From assembly GCA_037576195.1 (NCBI GenBank), contig CM075103.1, forward strand, positions 21,948,001 to 22,012,000: 64,000 nucleotides of DNA, given 5' to 3'. Below are positions 56,336 through 64,000 of the stretch, piece by piece (within the stretch, counting starts at the first letter, position 1; each line of letters starts with the position of its first letter). This stretch comes from Phytoseiulus persimilis. Its lineage: Eukaryota; Arthropoda; Arachnida; Mesostigmata; Phytoseiidae. Under the pieces are notes generated by a model. That model saw nothing but the letters and a program-made list of their open reading frames with translations. It was not told where the DNA came from and did not search any database. Position numbers and translations under genes: made by a program.

Positions 56336-56545
56336 TCAATCGGAACTGTAACCAGAGAGGCCACCAAAAATCACGAGCACGTAGTCAACGTCCATTTCTC
56401 GCATGATTTCGTAGGCGGTGTGCTCTTCCGATGCCACTGCATGACCGATCCTGGGTATGTGAGCGTTATTCCAAGTATTGTTATCCACAAGGATTATTCG
56501 GTTCGCCATCAGGACTGAGTTCAGGTGAGTTCTCTTCCACCACTG
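56336..56545 (-). pseudogene. Fragment of STT3 oligosaccharyltransferase catalytic subunit
   Basis: The minus-strand frame reads [38 protein letters not shown] and [13 protein letters not shown], then TGA. This is the most conserved region of STT3, the ER membrane enzyme that transfers glycan to Asn. In STT3 it follows the catalytic WWDYG motif directly; here the two Trp remain but are followed by KRTHLNS. In STT3 it continues into DINKFLWMVRI; here it stops. I found neither the upstream nor the downstream exons nearby. It could be an isolated exon of a gene with long introns (an acceptor-like CTCAG precedes the MANR codons by 5 bases), but the immediate stop and the altered WWDYG site favour a truncated duplicate. 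Confidence 0.7.
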
Positions 56546-59500
56546 TGCTTCATGGGATAATTTCAAGCTCTAGGTCAATCATGATTAGCTGGATGTCGTT
56601 AGGACAACAGCTTGGTATCGGGATCTCAAACGTCTCTTCCTGATCAACGAATCCCAGCCACGAAGTTTCTCAACTCACCGTCAGTCCATCGGAACACTGT
56701 CCCCAGACCCTCCGCGGACCCACGATCGAACACACGAGCAGAGGCCTCGAAGGAGAACGCTCGGGATCAGGCAAGTTAGCGCGCACGTGGCAGAACACGA
56801 ATCGGGAATCGAGGCGAGTCGTACCGTGAGATTCTGTGCTCGTTAGAATGTAAACTTTGCGAGCTGCTTAATTTCGCAGTGTTGAGCGTCAATGGGAGCG
56901 CTAGTGAAAAATTATTCAAGTGGAGAAAGCAGCGGTGTATCCTTCAATAAAATCCGCGTTGACGCTTGTTCGCACACGATTACGTGATGCTCGGAGCTGC
57001 TATAATGGAGACTCACACTCAAAGTGTCTAGTTTGAAATTTACGACCCGTGGTTTTCTTCTTCTCATTGTTAGCGGGGACCTGCCGGAAACTAAAACAAA
57101 GTGGAATAAACGAAACTCATTGCGTGAAAACAAAAAGACCGATTTGGCCTTTCTGGGGGACAACTCCGTCGAAGCTTCTCGAGGCCCACGCCGCAACCGT
57201 TAAAGGATAACGACCTACCTGGAACCATAATTGTGCAACTCTCGTTCGTAGGAACTCTCTCTTCCCGCAACGGATGAACGTCTCGTCTATGTATCACTTC
57301 ATGTGTCCAGGTATCACTTTCCCAACGACGGGAGCCAAGTTTGACACCGAGTCCTCAAGACCTCGGCCACGTCCTTGCTCAGAAAGACCGGAATTCGATG
57401 ATGACTCCAGCCTGGGAATTCACGATCGTGTGCATCTTTCTCCTCTCAGAAACTCGGTCTGATATTCGTAGCCCTCCGATGGCTTTTTGCTTTCTTGAAT
57501 CCCCTCCAAAACTTTCACTCCCCAACTATGCGGACGTGTCTCAGCGGCGCGGTCGTGGCACTCGAGGGGGTAGCGGCGAATGTGCGAAACTTTCTGAGTT
57601 TCTGATACGCTATTCTCCCTTCCCGTGTTTCGCATAATTGGGTGACGCGTTACGCAACGAACATCATGTTCATCTGCGAGCGACGATTCCGTTCCCACGG
57701 CCGAACGGGCGACCGACCCAGCAGCTGAACGGCAGAACCGACTGACGAACCGAGCCGACTAGGGCAGAAAGTGGCCGGGCGTTTTCGTCTTCTGCGAATC
57801 TTGGAAATCTGGAGAAAGTAGCGATACAGGATATCCCACTGGAATACCTGGAGGTTGGCTCCCGAACCGAGTCGAACGCGTTTTTTTCAACGACGCCTGT
57901 TTCAATCCTCGACCAAATCGTCAGGGCAGCCGAACGAGCCAACGAGGAGTATTTCAAAAGTCCTTCCGGCCCGCAAAAGGAGCCCACGTAGTGGGAGCAT
58001 CTCACCGAGAAGTCTCTCCACTTCTCCGAATGAATCTATCGATCACCGAAACATCACTACGAGTCATGGTTTTCCTTTTTTCTTTTGTTTCGTTCTCATT
58101 TTTTCGGCAACGGAAGCTTCTGCGTTCGCTAATGGCTCGCTTGGAGCCGCTTGAGTTCGGTGGCGCCGGATTTTCGACTTTGGATTCATCGATTCCATCG
58201 ACATCAGAAAACGGGTGAACGCGCGCATGATCGAAGAGGATCCACTTGTGAGACGTTTCCGTTAACGTACTGTCGATCGTTCAAACTGGATTCCTCTCGT
58301 CTCAGCCCTTGGTTCTGCCTCCAAATGCACGAGCGGCAGTGCGGATCGAGCACTGAGACATAAACCGAGGGCATAAAATTATTTTAAAGCTTCGAACCAA
58401 AGTTCGTTTACCTCTGCTCCGCTGCAGGAGCCCGTGAGATCAGCTTATCAAGCTCTCGGGGTGGGCTTCATCAAGGTTTGGTTCCTCTCTTTGCTCAGTT
58501 TGATAAACAAAAAAAAAAGAAGCCAAATAGAGGCTTGTCCCTCCGCCAGCATCGGACGACACACAATGAACCGCTCGAGAATTTCTGAAACCAGTCGAGC
58601 GGACGACGGAAAAATTTGACATTTCTGACATTACTTAGAAAACGCGCCACCCATTCTTCCTAGCTCCGTCTAACCACTCTTTCTCTCTTCTCATTCTTCG
58701 GTCAGATAGATTCATACGCTGAAAATTCATCAACCAAGAGTGGGATTCTTCCTCTCGAAGATCAGCGACTCTGTGAAAACCAAATACCATCACCGAATGC
58801 GACACAGACGGAAGTCACACTCGATTCGTTCGGGTTCTTCCACTTTTTTTTCCTCATGGAATTGCTTCTCCATCGATACGAGCGCGCTTTCGATGGATTC
58901 GAGGATCGAGTGTTGAGGAATGAGAAAGGGCTTACGAGACTTCCGAATGACCTCATGAGGTCGTGTTGTCCGTCGTCGGACCGAACTCAGATCTTGAAAC
59001 ATCCGGTTCAGCGAGAAATCGATCGGATGCCGTTCAGAACGATGCACGATGCATGGAACCATCGGATGGTCTCTGGAAATCGGAAGGCGCGACAGTATAG
59101 GGCGCCATTATACCTGAACACCCTTCAGAGCCCATCTGGCCACTCTTCCGTCTTCTTCAAGGTGACGGCCCATTTGCCCGAATATACGTTTTCATTGCGT
59201 TCCGCTACTTCGATCGGAGTGAGCGGGAAGATCGATTCTCGAGACGGGTGTGCCACTGCACGCCCCACTCATCAACCGGAGCTTTTTTATCTGTCACGGT
59301 GACAAAAGTCGTTCGCTCGTCTCGTAAGAGGAATTCCAACGCCGCGAATGGATACTTGGGTGAGTGACTGATTGATAGAAACAGTCGGACGTTTTCCCCG
59401 CGGAAAGAACTCAAACAAACGCATCAAGAAGAAACCTGGAATGTTTTGAACCGAGCATCGGACGATGGAATCGCTCTCTAGAAAGTTTTTTCGGTGAGCA

Positions 59501-62500
59501 TGAAAGTTCAAGCTGCGACATGCAACTCGAACTTAGAGTTGGGACCAAGGGCTCCCCACAACGCACGGACTCACACGAGCGCCTGGCTCTTGGTGCAAGC
59601 TTCGCGTGTTTGGGGTTCTTCCGCATCGTGATTTGGGTTCGATATTAGCGCACCCTGAGCTGACTGCCAGGATGCTGAAAATGGGGAAGTTCCGAGAAAA
59701 ATATCCCGCTTCAGTAGAAGACCCGGGGAGGTGACGGCGCCGAGCAGGGCAAACCTCGTACGGAAACGAGCGATCGAAAATTAGTTCTGGGTCAAAACGG
59801 TTGTCAACGTGACTCTGAGGGGTGGCTTCTACAGTCGGCGTCAACTGCTTTGACAATGACGGCATTCCGCCGAAAGTCCTCCTCCCGCTCCCAGCGACGA
59901 TCGGTGTTCGAGTCGAGCAAGCGACGATTTGTATAAAGTCAACAGCGACTGACTGGAAGCGGAAGGCCGACGCGGCCGAGCCTCGACTTCATCCGAATTC
60001 ATCGACGAGGGGTCGCGGCAAGCCTGCAGCCCCGGAGCCAACCGAGTCGGGTGATTCCGCCGACAATCCGACGGATTGAGATGACCGGTGAAGATGCCCT
60101 TGAAATAAATCTCTTCCTCCGCCACCGGGGTCCCTCTGAGAACTCTGCACGCATCGGTTGTTTCTGTTTGTGCGCGTTAATTCTATGAAATACGATATCT
60201 CCTCTGACAGCCAGGCGGCCCGCTGTGAGAGAAACTCAACCTAATGTAGATCATCGTCAATGCTCCTTGAGTCAGTGACTCCGCGCAGCGTCTTCGCCCG
60301 AGCTCTCGACGACCACGTTCGCGGAGGCAGAGCGCGCGGTTGACAAATTCTGGCGGATCGGTCCGGCGAAGAAAAAGTGTGTTCGATTGCTCAGCTTGCG
60401 GGGTTTATCCCGAGCTTTCGTCTCCTTCGGAACCGACGAGTTCCTCCGGCTCGGTCGGGAGAATGAGCGGCAGAAAAACTGAGCGGAATTTTCGATTTTA
60501 GGCTTCTTCTTCCACCTCACGATGCGATCTTTGTGATGTATGACAGTTAAGGAAGACCACTGGAGGAAATCCACAACATCCCACATCCGATGCTCACTCT
60601 TCCCGAAATCGCTCCACTTGACCAGGATGGAGTAGAAAGAATACAAAACAACAATTGTGTTTAATTGTTCGTTTATGCAACACCGGAGAGAGTTCTGTTC
60701 CTAGAATGGTCAGCCTGGTAGAGGAATGCAAACGATTTTTATTCATGGGGCAACTTCGCGTCCCAACGATTATCATCTGCTCATTTCCGCCTGATATTCG
60801 ATATCAAATTGAAATCCGCTTTGTTTGTGGGTAAATAATCAACCCGGAACCGGGAGCTCTCAAAAAGCAGATGGACCCAATTCTTCCACGGATCCTAATG
60901 AATTCCAAGCGCTTCGGCTCAACCGATCGGGCTCGGGTCCGATGAGCGATCCTTTTGCACGTACTAGGATCGTCAACTGCGATGGGCTCTCTGTACGGGG
61001 ACCTTCCGCAGGGACGACTACACGCATGGAGGAGTTATTCTCGGAACGAGATGCGCGCCGTCGAGACATTCATCGATTTTAGGAGGGTCTTTGTGAGCTT
61101 GAACCGGCCTCTTCTTGGGTTTCAACGATTCTGAGGCAATCCGGTTGCGATCTGAGAACCAACTGAGTCACTACCCGACATCGAATCCGCAGATAATCGG
61201 AGCGAAGCCGCGGTATCCACCCCAGAATCCGACGAAAGCGGAAACGATAGAATTAAGGCGTCGCGCCATGCCGTGACAAGAGCACCAGAAGAAGCTTCGC
61301 CGTGCGCGGTGGACTTGATGAGGGATCGGAAATTGTTCCGGCCACTTTTTGTTTATATTTTGAGAACTATTCCGAAATTCAGCTCACCTAGATCGTTGAC
61401 ATAGATGGAATGGAGCTCGCGATTATTCTTCGCGCGGAAATCCTATACCCTGTTGCGCGTGCGTGCGTGCGCGTGTGTGTGTGTTAGTACAGTTTTCCGC
61501 TCGGAGGAAACGACGCTGTGAATTTCGAACGTGAGCCGATCCGGCTCGTCACTCATGTGATTCGGCGGCGTCGGCAGAAAAAGAATATTGATGACTTAAC
61601 ACGTTGATGTTTTCAAGCTCCCCGAGCGTTCACCGCGGCTTCTTGGAGGCGTATCAGGTACAGAGCAGACGACGGGTCGGACGCTGCATCGATCCGCTGC
61701 ATGCAACTGGGCCGATACCGGTCCGATGCAGGTATTGGTTAACTCGATTCGGCCTGATCGTTCCTGGGGACGGCAAGGCCTGATCCAGCACGAATAATTT
61801 CCCAGGGTTTGAAGGGATGAACATTTTTTGATTCCGTGCGAGTTCAACCCCGGAATCCGCTTCGAGCTGACTCACGAGCCAAGGGAGTGATCCGATCTGT
61901 TACTCGATTCCATGGAGCACCATCGATCGTGGAGAGTTCACTCAAATTGAACTCCCCGAGCGCTCACGCCGACGCGTCTGTGGCTCGACGAGAACATCAC
62001 AACGACTGGATCAGCATGAGGTAACGGTATGCTGAGCGGACGGCAGACACCTGGGTCGCTTATGATAAAACGAGAGACTCGCCGCGTAAATGGACTTTGA
62101 GCGGCGATAACGATTACCTCAGCGTCTCCATTAAAGACCGACTCAACAGCCGAGAAAATCAGAACGGGACTATTCGGAATGATGATCTTCCGAAGAAACC
62201 ATCGAGCATAAGGTGGTCACGCAGAACAGATGATCACTCGGAGATCCCGAGGGTAACTCAGCCTGGTCCCGCTGCGGGTTGATCATGAGGAGAAGAGTCG
62301 CAAGCTGTCCACGAGCTGCGGGTTCATCATGACCCGTCCTATCGGGTAACTGCGGCTCTCACCTGGTTCTCAAACTCCGAGTTGTCCGAACGCTTCCGAG
62401 CCAGAGACTTTTCTGAGTCGACGATCGATAGAAAACCGACGCTTCAGGAAAAAGGATGGGAATCGCTCCTTCGCCGCATAGAAGGAGACCAGAGTGATAA

Positions 62501-64000
62501 TCGCTGAACATTACCGGAGTTTGGAGAAGTAGGGAAGGATGGAAAGATGCGTCAAATAGGTTTCCGCGTTTCTGCCGGAACTGTTGAAAATCAAGGAATC
62601 CCGCCTGCGTCTCATTGATCAGCATCGACAGAAGACCCCTGGAAGGGTATGAGCGGTCAAAGGAAAAGTAAGGCGCGTCCCTCCAGGACCGGGGTCCTTG
62701 TTGAAACAGTTCAAGCCGATTTCGCCCAGGAGGCACGGCCACACCCCTCGCTCGACTCCAAGACGAGTCCCGTCTCGACACCCGACCACGAGAATTCCGA
62801 GCTCGTGGCGATGCATTTGCTAACGTGGTTCATTCTTGGACCAGGACGTTCTAGCATCTCATGCAGGCCTCGAAACTCCCCGAACAGGACAAGGGAACTC
62901 CGGTCGCGTTCGCAGCGATTAAGCTGGGACTCCCTGACAACTTCCCGTCCGTGGAAATGCGTATCTCCGGGATCGATGGGTGAAGAAATCCATCGGGCAG
63001 ACAGACTTCAGCCAGAGCTGTTTGTTGGATCGGATCAGCAGTGAATGCAGGTGAATTGAAACGCTAAATTTTTTCGGTGAGGGGGTTCACGCTCCGCGGA
63101 ATTCGTCGTTGCGATTGCGGTGAGAATCGCCGTCGGACCGTCGCGGCCGTCTCCGAATCAATGAAAAAATAATGAATGAACGGAGCGCCGTTTCCGTCGG
63201 AGTAATAGTGAATCGTTCAAGTGAAGTGGACGAAGTTTGAATAGTAATTAAATACCCTCGCCGACCGGAACATACGACGGCCCATCCATGAATCATACGG
63301 AACTGCCTGGCCCCGACCAGCTGACGAGAATACCAACGGCTCCATCGACCGCCACAACAGCAGCAGCTGCTACTAGTTGATGCCGGTGCCTGACTGCGCA
63401 TCGTTTGGTCAGCGTCACCGTTTGCGCTTTCTCGCCTCGCCTGCGTAGCGATCAACGATTTCGCTATTCAGGACGCCTCATTGAGGCAGAACGGCTCAAT
63501 TCGTGTTTTGCTGCTCTCGAAAGCACGAACTCCCGGGGAGCGATACTCGAACGCGTTGTGACTATTTGCTGAAATTTCCAACATCTCCCATCGATCCATA
63601 TTCCACAGTGAATGCGCTCAACAGGTAATCCTGATAAACGGATCGCCCACCACATCTGATTGTTGACGGATTCGCGTCGGGAACCAGGGAGCTGCGCTTG
63701 AGGGGCTCCTTTGAAGGAGCAAGCATCGACATTGGGTCCCCCGGGGTCCTCTCCTGAATTCTCAGAAACTGAATGAGCGTGATGCTGTGGCAGGGAAGAA
63801 ATCCGAAGTTCCGAGGAACAGTTAGAGGGGAGGACAGGGACGGACGCACGATACGGTGAAGAAGAAGTGTTGCTGCAAGTAGGCAGAACCCTGTTTTGTA
63901 TCATCGCATTGCAGTCAGCGGACAACGAAGACGCGATCAATGTAGTAAAAAACCTCCACTCTTTTATTCTCGCGTTGCAGTCGATAGTTTGCCTTTCACT
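56546..64000. other. No recognisable gene
   Basis: Only overlapping short frames. Several stretches are rich in related tetramers (CGAACGGGCGACCGACC-like text near 57.7 kb). A mixed GT/GCGT repeat is at 61456-61485. The last 600 bp contain a 158-codon minus frame (63464-63940) without an ATG or domain. This and the preceding region could be a long intron or the upstream control region of a gene beyond the right edge. Confidence 0.4.
61456..61485. repeat. (GCGT)n(GT)n microsatellite
   Basis: Alternating GCGTGCGTGCGTGCGCGTGT passes into GTGTGTGT, about 30 bp of purine-pyrimidine alternation, a sequence type able to form Z-DNA. Confidence 0.8.

Noticed and set aside
1..64000. CRISPR array, bacterial operon, prophage or rRNA
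   Set aside because: No regular short repeats with unique spacers, no close-packed same-strand genes with ribosome-binding sites, and no rRNA segments were seen; the gene structures are eukaryotic. tRNA genes could be present but I could not scan for them reliably by eye.

Overview
The window looks like nuclear DNA of a small-genome arthropod, most likely a parasitiform mite (Mesostigmata or Phytoseiidae-like). Several genes are split by short GT-AG introns of about 50-800 bp. The recognisable proteins are arthropod types: a Rebers-Riddiford cuticle protein, a CUB-domain secreted protein, a gustatory-receptor-like 7TM protein and a CDK10-type kinase. One decayed LINE has a C-terminal region of the kind I know from tick LINEs. 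There are no bacterial operons, Shine-Dalgarno-spaced genes or phage modules. The species call is inference; gene spacing of roughly 5-10 kb argues against a tick, whose genes are far sparser.

Layout. 1-10.6 kb is mostly a transposon graveyard: the C-terminal piece of a reverse-transcriptase ORF (182-666, -), a frameshifted C2H2 zinc-finger array (2621-3061, -), a tick-type LINE relic without its RT core (3770-6890, +), a Jockey-like endonuclease/RT relic (7975-9155, -) and a 1.0 kb hAT-like non-autonomous element (9538-10573). A gustatory receptor follows at 10814-11887 (-). A five-exon CUB gene lies at 15727-17186 (-). An intronless, divergent importin-alpha-like gene lies at 20370-21821 (+). 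22-26 kb holds unassigned open frames, pogo-like repeats and a 213-bp hAT MITE with a perfect 8-bp target-site duplication (25995-26207). A three-exon cuticle protein with a TATA box is at 27233-27841 (+). A CDK10-like kinase in eight visible exons occupies 31899-34928 (+), possibly with an extra first exon at 31239. A small secreted protein is at 39453-40004 (+), followed by an inverted-repeat element near 41 kb. A large secreted Pro/Gln-rich protein of at least 947 residues is at 43003-46317 (-), with its first exon unresolved. From 46.4 to 64 kb I find no convincing intact gene, only a fragment of the oligosaccharyltransferase subunit STT3 (56336-56545, -), simple repeats and cryptically simple tetranucleotide-rich DNA.

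The genes do not form an operon or pathway. They are independent loci: structural/secreted (cuticle protein, CUB, Pro/Gln-rich, small secreted), sensory (receptor) and intracellular (kinase, importin-like). I rebuilt spliced structures by hand from splice-site consensus, codon phase and recalled family patterns. No alignment or database search was run, so exon edges may be off by a few bases.
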